Shown here: positions 16,710 through 25,261 of the stretch, piece by piece
How positions within the stretch are numbered: the first letter of the stretch is position 1
Layout of the letters: the number at the start of each line of letters is the position of its first letter
From: DTKY01 sp037440765
GTDB taxonomy: Bacteria > Acidobacteriota > Terriglobia > Bryobacterales > Bryobacteraceae
Assembly: GCA_037440765.1 (NCBI GenBank)
Contig: JBBITL010000040.1
Location: 1 to 40,565 of the forward strand
Direction: 5' to 3'
Length of the DNA stretch: 40,565 bases
Translations under genes and position numbers: made by a program
Notes under the pieces: generated by a model
The model's database searches: none
Told to the model about the DNA's origin: nothing
Seen by the model: the letters and a program-made list of their open reading frames with translations, nothing else

Positions 16710-18251
16710 ATGACAGCCAAGACCACCACCGCACGCGCCAGGCAGCCGCTGGCCACCCGCTTCCTGCGGATCGTCGAGCAGGGCGGAAACGCCCTGCCGC
16801 ACCCGGCGACGCTGTTTGCGCTGCTGGCATTTGCCGTGGTGGTGCTGTCCGGCATCGCCGCCCGGCTTGACCTGTCGGTTGTGCATCCGGGCACCGGCGC
16901 CACGGTGGAGCCGGTCAGCCTGCTGTCGCTTGCGGGCATGCACCGCATCCTGACCTCGCTGGTGACGAACTTCACCAGCTTCGCCCCGCTCGGGACGGTG
17001 CTGGTGGCGATGCTCGGCATCGGCGTGGCGGAGGCCAGCGGCCTGATCGCCGCCTGCCTGAAACTGCTCGTTCTGTCGGCGCCCAAGCGCCTGCTGACGT
17101 TCGTAATCGTGCTGGCCGGCGTGCTGTCGAACACGGCCAGCGAGCTGGGCTATGTGCTGCTGGTTCCCCTGGCCGCCGTGATCTTCCTGGCCGTGGGGAG
17201 GCATCCGCTGGCGGGCCTGGCGGCCGCCTTCGCCGGCGTTTCGGGCGGCTACTCCGCAAACCTGCTGCTGGGCACGGTGGACCCGCTGCTGGCGGGGCTG
17301 AGCGAGGAGGCGGCGCGCATAATCGATCCCGCTTACCTGGTGAATCCGGCGTGCAACTACTACTTCATGGCCGCCTCCACGCTGTTGATCGCAGTTGCGG
17401 GCACCTGGGTGACCGAGGCGTTTGTGGTCCGGCGGCTGGGGACCTACTCCGGAGAGGAGAAGCCCGACCAGATCGGCGCGCTGACGGCCGAGGAGAAGCG
17501 AGGCCTGAAGTGGGCACTGGTGGCGGCGGGCGTCCTGGCGGCGTTCATCCTGGCCGGCACGGTGCCCGGCAACGGCTACCTGCGCGACCCGCAGACCGGA
17601 AGCCTGCTGCGCTCGCCGTTCCTGTCCGGCATCGTGGCCATCATCTTCCTGGCGGGCGCCTTGACCGGCGGCGCTTTCGGAGTGGGCGCGGGGAGGTTCA
17701 AGAGCGACGCCGACCTGATGAAGGCCATGGGCAAGTCCATACAGAGCCTGGGCGTCTACATGGTGCTGGTCTTCTTCGCGTCCCAGTTTGTGGCCTTCTT
17801 CAACTGGACCAACCTGGGTCTGATATTCGCCGTCAAGGGCGCGGAGATCCTGAGGCACTCCGGCATGGTGGGCATCCCCCTGATCGTGGCATTCGTGATG
17901 CTGACCTGCGTGGTGAACCTCTTCATGGGCAGCGCATCGGCCAAGTGGGCCATCATGGCGCCGGTGTTCGTGCCCATGTTCATGCTGCTCGGCTACACTC
18001 CGGAGCTCACACAGACGGCCTACCGTGTGGGCGACAGCATCACCAACATCATTTCGCCGATGATGTCGTACTTCGCCCTGATCGTGGCCATCATCGAGCG
18101 CTACCAGAAGTCAGCCGGCATCGGCACGCTGGTGGCCCTCATGCTGCCCTACACGGTGACGTTCTTCCTGGTCTGGACCGCGCTGCTGGTGGCGTGGCTG
18201 GCGCTGGGCTGGCCCGTGGGCCCCGGCGCCGGCCTGTACCTCTCTTCGTAA
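16710..18251 (+). CDS. abgT: AbgT-family transporter (p-aminobenzoyl-glutamate type)
   Basis: A 513-aa inner-membrane protein with about eleven hydrophobic segments, matching the AbgT family. The N-terminus (RIVEQGGNALPHPATLF) and segments such as VLSNTASELGYVLLVPLAA and FMGSASAKWAIMAPVFVPM are typical. Members import p-aminobenzoyl-glutamate (E. coli AbgT) or export sulfonamides and p-aminobenzoate (MtrF, YdaH); sequence alone does not decide which. No AbgA/AbgB hydrolase genes are nearby. The ATG at 16710 lies 18 nt after a GGAGG, farther than usual, so the start is moderately sure. It sits alone, divergent from the metal operon and convergent on a receptor pseudogene. Confidence 0.9.
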   Translation: MTAKTTTARARQPLATRFLRIVEQGGNALPHPATLFALLAFAVVVLSGIAARLDLSVVHPGTGATVEPVSLLSLAGMHRILTSLVTNFTSFAPLGTVLVAMLGIGVAEASGLIAACLKLLVLSAPKRLLTFVIVLAGVLSNTASELGYVLLVPLAAVIFLAVGRHPLAGLAAAFAGVSGGYSANLLLGTVDPLLAGLSEEAARIIDPAYLVNPACNYYFMAASTLLIAVAGTWVTEAFVVRRLGTYSGEEKPDQIGALTAEEKRGLKWALVAAGVLAAFILAGTVPGNGYLRDPQTGSLLRSPFLSGIVAIIFLAGALTGGAFGVGAGRFKSDADLMKAMGKSIQSLGVYMVLVFFASQFVAFFNWTNLGLIFAVKGAEILRHSGMVGIPLIVAFVMLTCVVNLFMGSASAKWAIMAPVFVPMFMLLGYTPELTQTAYRVGDSITNIISPMMSYFALIVAIIERYQKSAGIGTLVALMLPYTVTFFLVWTALLVAWLALGWPVGPGAGLYLSS

Positions 18252-18261
18252 TCCGCCGGCC

Positions 18262-19172
18262 TGTGCGATGTGGAGGTCCTCGTCGAATATGGCCGGCGCC
18301 CTGAAACCGGTGGACATGGTGGCGCGCCACACCAGGTCATCAGTAAGCCCGGCCTTCAAGCCCGCCCGGCCTGGTGCGCCGCCTGGACATCGCCGACCCA
18401 CAGCGGGTTCCTTGTTCCGCCGTAGGCTTTGGGGTCCAGGCCGGTCCCGTAGTAGGTGCCCCGGCGATAGTAGGCGTGGCTGGCCCGGAGGCTGTAGTAT
18501 GTTCTCGGCGACAGCGCGTGATTCCACCCCACGGCGGCGCTGTACCGACGGCTGTCGGCCTGTTCGGCGATCAGGCTCTGGTGAGGGGGCAGCCACATCT
18601 GATCTCCACCACTTGCGTGCAGGGCCCGTCCAGGCCGTTGATGCGGAGCTGCATGAAGCCGCAGTTCTGGCAGTTCATTTCCACGCGCACTCCCGAGATG
18701 GCGCCTGAAAAGCCTCCGCCAAAGTCGTTCTGACCTGCCGGTTGATCAGATCGGGTGTGATCAGACCGGTCCGGACCGGAGCCTCCCGCGCCAGCGCCGC
18801 CGTGCCGGTTCCGGTCACGACGATGCTCTCCGAAACCACGGCACGGCGCACCAGCGTCACCGGCAACGCGGCGCGCTCCCCGGGCGCCAGCCCGGCCTGC
18901 CACGACTCGTTCGCATAGAATCCCTCCGCCGATGCCGCCACCCGGAAACGGCCCGCGCCCACCTGCCGGAAGACGGCCTCGCCGTTGGCATCCGTGGACT
19001 GTTCCAGGCCGAACCCGGCCAGGCTCACCCTGGCCCCGGCTATAGCCGACCCCTCCGGGTCCTGGACTCTGACCGTCAGAGGGGGTTTGACCGCGGCCGC
19101 CAACTCCTCGGCGCCGTGGCCGGCAACAACGGAATGCAACCCAGGAATCGCTGCTATGAAGGCGCGCAGCAT
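18262..19172 (-). pseudogene. Decayed TonB-dependent receptor, metal-uptake type
   Basis: Fragments in three frames follow the order of a TonB-dependent receptor. From ATG at 19172 (AAGGAG about 9 nt upstream) come a signal-like start, a carboxypeptidase-regulatory-like domain (VRVQDPEGSAIAGARVSLAG) and the plug start ESIVVTGTG, breaking off after LAEAFQA near 18700. The plug resumes in the next frame as ISGVRVEMNCQNCGF and INGLDGPCTQVV. A large deletion then joins it to barrel strands in a third frame (YSAAVGWNHALSPRTYYSL, about 18360-18580). A last shift leads to STGFRAPAIFDEDLHIAQ before the sequence runs out near 18262. Only about 300 codons remain of an expected 700 or more. The CxxC in the plug is the form I associate with receptors near metal efflux genes. 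It is not expected to be functional. Confidence 0.8.
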
Positions 19173-19232
19173 GCCCGTATTCTCCTTTCCCGCCTGGGAC
19201 AGGCGCCCCCGCCTGTCCGCAGCCGGCAACGA

Positions 19233-19568
19233 TTAGCTGACTTGTGAAAGGGTGGGTGGAGCGCGGCCGTGATGGGGATTGTGCCCGGACCGCGAGACGG
19301 CGGCAATCGGCTCAGGTCCGTGAAACGGCACGGCGTGCATCGGGGCGAAGGCCACAACACGCTCGCTGCCAGGCTCCATGCCGATGTGCTGGAAGTGGCG
19401 GAGCGGGCATGCCCCTCTGGCTTGCAGTGGGTCGTGCTGGTGGAAGGGGCTGCTGGCAGCGATGCTGAGTGCGGCGAGCGTGAACGCGCAAAGGGCCGCC
19501 ACGAGCGGGTGTCCGCCCACCCGGCGGGCATCCCTGAAGCGCGCTTTGGAGTTGCAGAGCACTTGCAC
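19233..19568 (-). CDS. Small His/Cys-rich protein upstream of the receptor pseudogene
   Basis: Up to 111 aa from GTG at 19568; several later GTG codons make the start uncertain. A hydrophobic segment (about residues 22-38) precedes SPFHQHDP, a Cys, RHFQHIGMEPG and a His-rich tail (MHAVPFHGPE, HNPHHGRAPP). The arrangement parallels the 96-aa protein at 16333-16623. It ends 61 bp before the receptor start on the same strand, so it was probably cotranscribed with that receptor. Function unknown; exported metal binding is inference. Confidence 0.55.
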   Translation of the reverse strand: MQVLCNSKARFRDARRVGGHPLVAALCAFTLAALSIAASSPFHQHDPLQARGACPLRHFQHIGMEPGSERVVAFAPMHAVPFHGPEPIAAVSRSGHNPHHGRAPPTLSQVS

Positions 19569-19659
19569 GTAGAATCACGCCACAGGATCTTGAATCCCTC
19601 GACTCCGGCCCGGGAGCGCCGCCGGAGAGTGCTCTGGAACCGCGGTTGAGATAGCGGGC

Positions 19660-19803
19660 GTGGCGAGGCTCCCCGGCTATGGCAGGCGGTGGTTCCTGCG
19701 CCAGTTCGCCGCGGGGGCGGGGGCTGGAGCGGGGCTCGCATCCGATCGCCGGCAGGCGCAAGGGTTCGTCAGCCCCGCCATGGCCCTTGCAGCAGCGCGA
19801 TGA
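19660..19803 (+). other. Possible Tat signal-peptide remnant
   Basis: A frame from GTG at 19660 to TGA at 19801 begins with a twin-arginine pattern, GRRWFLRQFAAGAGAGAGLA, then about 20 further codons. Such a leader normally precedes a large exported enzyme, but the frame stops and runs into the 3' end of the prepilin peptidase gene on the other strand. It may be the 5' stub of a deleted gene or a chance reading of GC-rich DNA. No gene is otherwise evident between 19569 and 19768. Confidence 0.25.
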
Positions 19804-20566
19804 TTATGGCCGTGGCGCCGAGGAACGTCCCGAGCGGAAGCTGGTAGGAGGAGTAGTCCTTCCTGGCGAGCTTGATGTAGATCAGGCCGACGAGCGAACC
19901 GGCCAGCGAACCGAGCACCAGCGTCTGAAGGCTGCCGTGCAGCCCCAGGAAGGACCCGGTGGTGGCCAGCATCTTCACGTCGCCCAGGCCCAGGCCCTCC
20001 TTCTTGCGCACCGCCTGGTACAGCCAGCCCACCAGCCACAGGGTGCCGCTTCCGATGACCGCCCCCAGCACGGACTCGGCCACCGACAGCCCGCGCCCGG
20101 TCAGCAACTGCGCCAGAAAAAGGTGCGCGTAGCCCGGGTCCATGGGGACCCAGGCGGCCAGCGCCACTCCGGCCGCCGCGCCGCCGAGCGTGAACTCGTC
20201 GGGCAGTATCCGCTCCTCCAGGTCGCTGAAGGTCAGCCCCACCATGAGCGCCTCGAACAGGCACCACTTAAGGGCCGCAAGGCTTATGCCCAAGGCCCCC
20301 AGGGTGACGGCGAACAGTGCCGCCGTCAGAAGTTCGACCGCCGGGTATCGCAGCGGAATACGGGCTCGGCAGTGCCGGCAGCGCCCGCCGAGCAGCAGGT
20401 AGCTCACCACCGGGATGTTGTCGCGGGCCGCGATCGTGTTCTCGCAGGCCGGGCAGAAGGAGCGTGGCCGGATGACCGAGAGGTCGCGCGGCATCCGGTA
20501 GATGCATACGTTCAGGAAGCTGCCGGTCAGAAGGCCGGCCAGCAGGCCGATAAGGGCTTCTGTCAT
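19769..20566 (-). CDS. pilD: Prepilin peptidase / N-methyltransferase
   Basis: An inner-membrane bifunctional enzyme that cleaves and N-methylates type IV prepilins or type II secretion pseudopilins. It is 265 aa from ATG at 20566. The N-terminal methylase region has SFLNVCIYRMP and the zinc-binding pairs C38-x2-C41 and C63-x2-C66. The peptidase aspartates are in FSDLEERILPDE (D115) and GLGLGDVK (D196). About seven or eight hydrophobic segments follow. Its start overlaps the stop of the glycosyltransferase gene (20563-20566). No pilus or secretion genes are in the window. Confidence 0.93.
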   Translation of the reverse strand: MTEALIGLLAGLLTGSFLNVCIYRMPRDLSVIRPRSFCPACENTIAARDNIPVVSYLLLGGRCRHCRARIPLRYPAVELLTAALFAVTLGALGISLAALKWCLFEALMVGLTFSDLEERILPDEFTLGGAAAGVALAAWVPMDPGYAHLFLAQLLTGRGLSVAESVLGAVIGSGTLWLVGWLYQAVRKKEGLGLGDVKMLATTGSFLGLHGSLQTLVLGSLAGSLVGLIYIKLARKDYSSYQLPLGTFLGATAIIIALLQGPWRG

Positions 20567-21300
20567 GTCATGTTCCGGGCCTTGGCGCACTTGACGAAGT
20601 TGTAAAAGGCTGCCATGAAGGCTATCGTCAGTCCTTCGGTTCCATCCAGGAACCCGGCGCGAAGAAAGTAGCTCCTCAGGAAGGTCCAGCACGGGTTCAG
20701 CGCCAGGTCGGTCCAGCGGACCACGTGGCCGCGGGAGACCAGTTCCTGGGCGGCCAGCGTGGTGTAGCCATCCATGCTCTTCAGGTGCTCAGAGATGGAG
20801 CTGAAGGTGTAGTGCAGAAGGTTGCACTCCAGGCGCCCGACCGGCCCGTCCACCCGGACCGACTCGTGGACGTACTCCCCCGTCCAGCGGGCCTTGCGGC
20901 GGTCGTAGAGGCGAACCTTGCGGTCGGGATACCAGCCCGAGTGGAGAATCCAGCGGCCCAGGTACTGCGCCATGCGCGGCATGCTGTAGCCGTCGAAACG
21001 GGGACCGCTCTTCCTGATCTGCCAGATCTCGGCCTCCAGGGCTTCGCTGAGGGCCTCGTCGGCGTCGATGGAGAGGATCCAGTCGTACGTCGCCCGGGAA
21101 GCCGCGAAGTTCTTCTGCTTCGCGTAGCCGAGCCAGGGCGCCTCCACCACACGGGCGCCCAGCTTCGCGGCGATCTCCACCGTGCGGTCGGTGGAGCCGC
21201 TGTCCACCACTACGACCTCGTCGCAGCAGCGCAGGCTTTCAATAGCGCGGGCGATGCTGGCCTGCTCGTTGAAGGTAATGATGGTGGCCGAGATGTTCAC
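20563..21300 (-). CDS. Family 2 glycosyltransferase, WaaE/KdtX-like
   Basis: A 245-aa cytoplasmic transferase. It starts VNISATIITFNEQASIARAI and has VVVDSGSTDRT and ILSIDADE (DxD-type metal site), the pattern of the small GT2 proteins that add a sugar to the LPS inner core. YPDRKVRLYDRR and GEYVHESV also match this group. GTG at 21300 lies 4 bp after the protease stop, with no clear ribosome site, suggesting translational coupling. A longer frame upstream to 21558 lies inside the protease gene and is not used. Confidence 0.85.
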   Translation of the reverse strand: MNISATIITFNEQASIARAIESLRCCDEVVVVDSGSTDRTVEIAAKLGARVVEAPWLGYAKQKNFAASRATYDWILSIDADEALSEALEAEIWQIRKSGPRFDGYSMPRMAQYLGRWILHSGWYPDRKVRLYDRRKARWTGEYVHESVRVDGPVGRLECNLLHYTFSSISEHLKSMDGYTTLAAQELVSRGHVVRWTDLALNPCWTFLRSYFLRAGFLDGTEGLTIAFMAAFYNFVKCAKARNMT

Positions 21301-21304
21301 CGGG

Positions 21305-22213
21305 TCACCAGTATAGCGGCCTGTCCATGAAGCAGAGCAGCAGGATGCCCAGCGCGGCAAGCCCCAGGTACCTGCGGCGGGCGTCCAGCGGGTAAGGGTC
21401 GTAGATCGGAGGATGCCGCGAGCCCAGGAAGAACAGCAGAAGCCCCCAGAACAGCCACAGGGGCCAGCGCACATAGAGCAGGCACAACCCGAGGCTGAGC
21501 AGCCTGGAAATCCGGCGGTGCCGGTCGCCCACGAACGAGTAAAGGATGTGGCCGCCATCCAGTTGGCCGATCGGGAGCAGGTTCAAGGCTGTTGCGAACA
21601 CGCCCACCCAGGCGGCGCGCGCCACCGGGTGGAGCGACAGGTCGGATGCGGCCGCGCCGGGGAAGAACAGGCTCTGGAGGATCCAGAACAGGGCCGGCGT
21701 GCCGAAGTTCAGGTCCCCGCGCTCGGCGATACCCGGCACCACGCGCGAGGCGGCCAGGCCGGCAATGGCGATCGGAAGCAGGAACAGGAAGCCGGCAAGG
21801 GGGCCGGCGAATCCGACATCGAACAGGATCCGCCGCGTGTAGATGGGGGACCGGATCCGGATGAACGCGCCCAGCGTGCCGATCAGGCTCGGGAACGGTA
21901 TGAAGTAGGGCAGGCTGGCGTCGAGCCCGTTGCGCACGCAGGTCACATAGTGCCCCATCTCGTGCGCCATGAGGATCGCCAGCAGGGTGAGAGAGAACGC
22001 CAGTCCGCTCAACCACGGGCCCGGGCCCGAGAGCAGTTCCTTGTAGGCGGCAAGGTCCTCGGCCAGGTACACGGCGGGCTGGTCTGTTTTGAAATTCTCC
22101 GCCATCCGCGCGCCGACCGCGGTGGTGGAAAGCAGTGTCAACAGCAGCAGGACAACGTGGAGCCATGGCCGCCGTGATCTGGGGATGGTCCACGCCACGG
22201 GAGAACCGCCCAC
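21305..22213 (-). CDS. Site-2-type membrane metalloprotease (M50 family)
   Basis: A 302-aa multi-pass membrane protein with the zinc motif HEMGH (HExxH) inside a hydrophobic helix and the second site NLLPIGQLDGGH, a variant of NPxxxxDG supplying the third ligand. The fold resembles the EGY1/YwhC branch rather than RseP, as no PDZ domain is present. It may cleave membrane-bound regulators; the target is unknown. The start at GTG 22213 is four bases after the HU stop; another GTG at 22198 is possible. Confidence 0.85.
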   Translation of the reverse strand: MGGSPVAWTIPRSRRPWLHVVLLLLTLLSTTAVGARMAENFKTDQPAVYLAEDLAAYKELLSGPGPWLSGLAFSLTLLAILMAHEMGHYVTCVRNGLDASLPYFIPFPSLIGTLGAFIRIRSPIYTRRILFDVGFAGPLAGFLFLLPIAIAGLAASRVVPGIAERGDLNFGTPALFWILQSLFFPGAAASDLSLHPVARAAWVGVFATALNLLPIGQLDGGHILYSFVGDRHRRISRLLSLGLCLLYVRWPLWLFWGLLLFFLGSRHPPIYDPYPLDARRRYLGLAALGILLLCFMDRPLYW

Positions 22214-22217
22214 GCGG

Positions 22218-22484
22218 CTAGAGCGATTGCAGTTCCTTGCCGGGCTTGAAGCGAACCGCCCTGCCCGGCGGTATGGCTACCTCCGCGCCGGTCCTCGGGT
22301 TGCGGCCAATGCCCGTCTTGCGGGGCCGCACGTTGAAAATGCCGAAGCCGCGTAATTCGATGCGCTCAGCCTTCCCCAGCGCTTTCTTCATGCTTTCGAA
22401 GACGGTTTCGACCGCCATTTCCGCCTTGGTCTTGGTAATCCCCGTCTTGCTGACCACTTCATTGATGATGTCGAGCTTTATCAA
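22218..22484 (-). CDS. HU/IHF-family DNA-binding protein
   Basis: An 88-aa nucleoid protein. KTGITKTKAEMAVETVF and the beta-arm sequence GFGIFNVRPRKTGIGRNP are family signatures. The start is TTG at 22484, with GAGAGGAGG ending about 6 nt upstream; it gives the normal N-terminus (IKLDIINEV). The open frame extends to 22520, but that part overlaps the ribosome site and is not family-like. It is the first gene of the HU-protease-glycosyltransferase-prepilin peptidase chain and has its own promoter. Confidence 0.95.
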   Translation of the reverse strand: MIKLDIINEVVSKTGITKTKAEMAVETVFESMKKALGKAERIELRGFGIFNVRPRKTGIGRNPRTGAEVAIPPGRAVRFKPGKELQSL

Positions 22485-22547
22485 GACAGCCTCCTCTCGG
22501 CAGTCGCGGATAGCGGGCATGGCCGGCCCAGCTATCGAGCAAACCTA

Positions 22548-22577
22548 ATGATATGGTTAGGCTTACAGCGCTGTCAA
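22548..22577 (-). promoter_or_regulatory. Promoter of the HU gene, with an inverted repeat over the -10
   Basis: On the minus strand a perfect TTGACA (22577-22572) is followed, after 18 bp, by TATCAT (22553-22548). This is the best housekeeping-type promoter in the window and lies in the 129-bp gap between tpx and HU. CCTAA (22544-22548) and TTAGG (22557-22561) form an inverted repeat with an 8-nt centre covering the -10, a possible operator. Confidence 0.7.
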
Positions 22578-22613
22578 GCGGCTTCCCAAGGCAATCGCGC
22601 TGCCGGCTGACTG

Positions 22614-23126
22614 CTAGGACATGAGCGACCTGGCGACCTTCAGCGCCGCCTCGTAGTCGGGGTGATCCACTACTTCGTTGACATACTCGACATGGCGGAT
22701 GACGTTGTCCTTGTCCACGACGAAGATCGCCCGGCTCTCGATACGCAGTTCCTTGATGAGCGTTCCGTAGTTGGTTCCGAAGCACGCGTTCCTGTGGTCG
22801 GAGAGCATCCTGACCCGGTCCACGCCGAAGGCGCCGCACCAGCGCTTCTGCGCGAAAGGCAGGTCCATGCTGACCGTCATGACCTCCAGGCCGGGCAGCT
22901 TGGCCAACTCGTTGTCAAAACGCTTGGTCTGCGCGTCGCAGACGGGGGTGTCGAGCGAAGGCACGACGCTGATGATGCGAACCGCGTTGCCGGTCTGAGC
23001 CAGGCTCACCGTGTCGAGGTTCGTGTCCACAAGTTCGAAATCAGGCGCCTTGTCCCCGGGCTTGAGCTGGGGCCCGACGAGCGTCAGCGGTTTTCCCTTG
23101 AGAGTGGTCGCTCCCGGTCTTTCCAT
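22614..23126 (-). CDS. tpx: Thiol peroxidase
   Basis: A 170-aa atypical 2-Cys peroxiredoxin that reduces hydroperoxides with thioredoxin. The peroxidatic site is PSLDTPVCD (T60, C63); the resolving cysteine is C97 in KRWCGAFG, at the usual spacing. Length and the start (GPQLKPGDKAPDF) fit the family. ATG at 23126 has AGGAGG 4 nt upstream. It follows the DUF255 gene by 33 bp on the same strand. Confidence 0.95.
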   Translation of the reverse strand: MERPGATTLKGKPLTLVGPQLKPGDKAPDFELVDTNLDTVSLAQTGNAVRIISVVPSLDTPVCDAQTKRFDNELAKLPGLEVMTVSMDLPFAQKRWCGAFGVDRVRMLSDHRNACFGTNYGTLIKELRIESRAIFVVDKDNVIRHVEYVNEVVDHPDYEAALKVARSLMS

Positions 23127-23159
23127 TAGTCCTCCTGAGGTCTGAGAGCCAGATTGCCT

Positions 23160-25184
23160 CTATTCTAACAAGGCGGCCAGTTGCCCGGCCGACGTGGCCG
23201 GCTCCAGGCAAATGAAGTTCTGGCAGACGTAGGCGGTGGCGCCGCCCAGTCGCGGCCAGCGGGGCGGCGCGCCGAGCATGACGACCTTGTTCGGGATGAA
23301 CCTCTTCCGCACCTCGCGCAGCATGCCGGCCATGTCGGGGGACGCCGGGTCGCCCGACAGGACTATCTGCTTCGGGGCGGCCAGATGGAGGCCCAGCGCC
23401 GCCAGCATCATGGGTGCGCTCGACGGCGCCGCGCTCATTTGCGATGAGAAGGCCGCCAGTATCCGCTCTCCGGCTGCCCGGAATTCCTCCTGGCCCGTCA
23501 TGGCGGCCAACCGGAACAGGTTCATGGCGGCCACCGAGTTGGCCGAGGGCTCCGCTCCGTCGTGGCCGTCCTTCAATCTCATGACCAGCGTTGTGTCTTC
23601 CCCGGCCGAGGTGTACAAGCCTCCGCGCTCGCGGTCCTCGAACAGCTCCAACTGGCGGCGGGCCAGGCGGACGGCCTCGGTGAGGTGGCGATCCTCAAAG
23701 CCCGTTTCATACAGGTCGATCAGCCCGTGCACCAGGAACGAGTAGTCGTCGGAGAATGCCGGCACCGCGGCATCCCCATCCCTGTAGCGGCGCAGCAGGG
23801 AGCCGGCGTCCGCGTTCCACAGGCGCGCCAGCGCGAAGTCCGCCGCGCGCCGGGCCGCCGCGAAATACGCGGGCTCCTCCAGCGTCTGGGCCCCCAGGGC
23901 CAGGGCGGAGATCATCAGTCCGTTCCAGCCCGTCAGGATCTTGTCGTCCAGGTGGGGACGGACGCGCTTCCGGCGGGCTTCCAGCAGCGACTGCCTGGCC
24001 TGTCCCATTCCCGCGCCGTCGCCGTCGCCGGCCAGCAAGAGGACGTTCTTGCCGGCGAACTCGCCGTGCGGGTCCTGCGCCACGTTCCCCGCCTCCAAGA
24101 TGCCGTAGGCCCTGCAAAACTCGGCCGCCGCTTCCGGTCCCAGCACGGCCTCGATCTCGCCCCTGCTCCAAAGGTAGAAGGCGCCTTCTCCTTTCGCCTC
24201 AGGCCGCGCCGGGTCGATGACGCTGTCTGCGTCCTCCGCCGAATAGAACCCGCCCTCGGGAGATGTCATGCCCGCGAGCACGTAATCGAAGATGCCGCGT
24301 GCGACCCGGGCGAGCGGCGTCCGGCCGCTTGCCTGAAAGGCCTCGACATACGCCGCCGCGAGCTGGGCCTGGTCGTACAGCATCTTCTCGAAGTGCGGCA
24401 GGAACCACCGTTCGTCCACCGAGTAGCGGTGGAAGCCTCCCGCCAGGTGGTCGTGTATGCCGCCGCGCGCCATGGCTTCGAGCGTTTGAACGGCCATGTC
24501 CAGCGCCTCCCGCTCGCCCGTCCGTGCATGTTCCCGCAACAGGAAACGCAGGATGGAGGGTTGAGGAAACTTGGGCGCTTCGCCGAAGCCGCCATGCACC
24601 GGGTCGAAGGAGCGGCGGAGATGCAGGAAGCCTCTCCCCAGTGCGCCGGCGCCGGGGAGGCCGCCGGCGGGAGCCTGCATCGCCTGACGGCGCAGCTCCG
24701 CGAGCACGGTCCGGCTGGATTCGACGACGCGCTCGCGATCCCGCTTCCACAGCCCGGCGATCATCTGGAGGACCTGAGGGAAGCCTGGACGCCCGTACCG
24801 GTTGTCCGGCGGGAAGTACGTCCCTCCGTGGAACGGCACAAGCTCCGGCGTCAGCCACACCGACAGGGGCCAGCCGCCGCCGCCCGTGGCCGCCTGCACG
24901 TACAGCATGTAGACGCGGTCTACATCAGGCCGTTCCTCACGGTCCACCTTGACCGGAACGAAGTTTTCGTTGAGCAGGGCGGCGGTTCTCTCGTCCTCGA
25001 ACGACTCCCGTTCCATCACATGACACCAGTGGCATGCCGAGTAGCCCACCGAAAGGAAGATCGGCTTGCCGAGCCGGCGCGCGCTCTCGAATGCCTCCTG
25101 GCCCCACGGATACCAGTCCACCGGATTGTGCGCGTGCTGGAGAAGATAGGGGCTCTTCTCCCCCGCCAAACGGTTCATGTGCAT
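23160..25184 (-). CDS. DUF255 thioredoxin-fold protein (YyaL/SSP411 type)
   Basis: A 674-aa cytoplasmic protein. The N-terminal 170 residues are a thioredoxin-like domain opening with NRLAGEKSPYLLQHAHNPVD and containing CHWCH (C51, C54). The rest is an alpha/alpha toroid like that of N-acylglucosamine 2-epimerases, with HLAGGFHRYSVDERW and HFEKMLYDQAQL. The family (bacterial YyaL, animal spermatogenesis-associated protein 20) has no firmly proven reaction. ATG at 25184 or 25178 starts it. It stands between a repeat element and tpx; the pairing with a thiol peroxidase hints at redox function, which is inference. Confidence 0.92.
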   Translation of the reverse strand: MHMNRLAGEKSPYLLQHAHNPVDWYPWGQEAFESARRLGKPIFLSVGYSACHWCHVMERESFEDERTAALLNENFVPVKVDREERPDVDRVYMLYVQAATGGGGWPLSVWLTPELVPFHGGTYFPPDNRYGRPGFPQVLQMIAGLWKRDRERVVESSRTVLAELRRQAMQAPAGGLPGAGALGRGFLHLRRSFDPVHGGFGEAPKFPQPSILRFLLREHARTGEREALDMAVQTLEAMARGGIHDHLAGGFHRYSVDERWFLPHFEKMLYDQAQLAAAYVEAFQASGRTPLARVARGIFDYVLAGMTSPEGGFYSAEDADSVIDPARPEAKGEGAFYLWSRGEIEAVLGPEAAAEFCRAYGILEAGNVAQDPHGEFAGKNVLLLAGDGDGAGMGQARQSLLEARRKRVRPHLDDKILTGWNGLMISALALGAQTLEEPAYFAAARRAADFALARLWNADAGSLLRRYRDGDAAVPAFSDDYSFLVHGLIDLYETGFEDRHLTEAVRLARRQLELFEDRERGGLYTSAGEDTTLVMRLKDGHDGAEPSANSVAAMNLFRLAAMTGQEEFRAAGERILAAFSSQMSAAPSSAPMMLAALGLHLAAPKQIVLSGDPASPDMAGMLREVRKRFIPNKVVMLGAPPRWPRLGGATAYVCQNFICLEPATSAGQLAALLE

Positions 25185-25205
25185 CCCGCAGCCGCTCCCT
25201 CACGG

Positions 25206-25250
25206 TCGCGGTTCGGCGCTGGCACGGAACCGCGAGCGTCAGAGCGCGGC
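25206..25250 (-). repeat. Palindromic intergenic repeat, copy B
   Basis: TCGCGGTTC (25206-25214) and GAACCGCGA (25227-25235) flank a 12-nt loop; GCGTCAGAGCGC follows. Read on the minus strand it matches copy A (GCTCTGACGCTCGCGGTTC...). It lies between the stop of the DapA-like gene (25262) and the DUF255 start (25184), so it again follows a gene in the sense direction. Here the stop codon comes before the element. Confidence 0.78.
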
Positions 25251-25261
25251 CTGGATCTTCG

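Noticed and set aside
25206..25250. Plain rho-independent terminator
   Set aside because: The palindrome has no T-run after it and the same sequence with the same loop length recurs elsewhere, so a repeat element is the better call.
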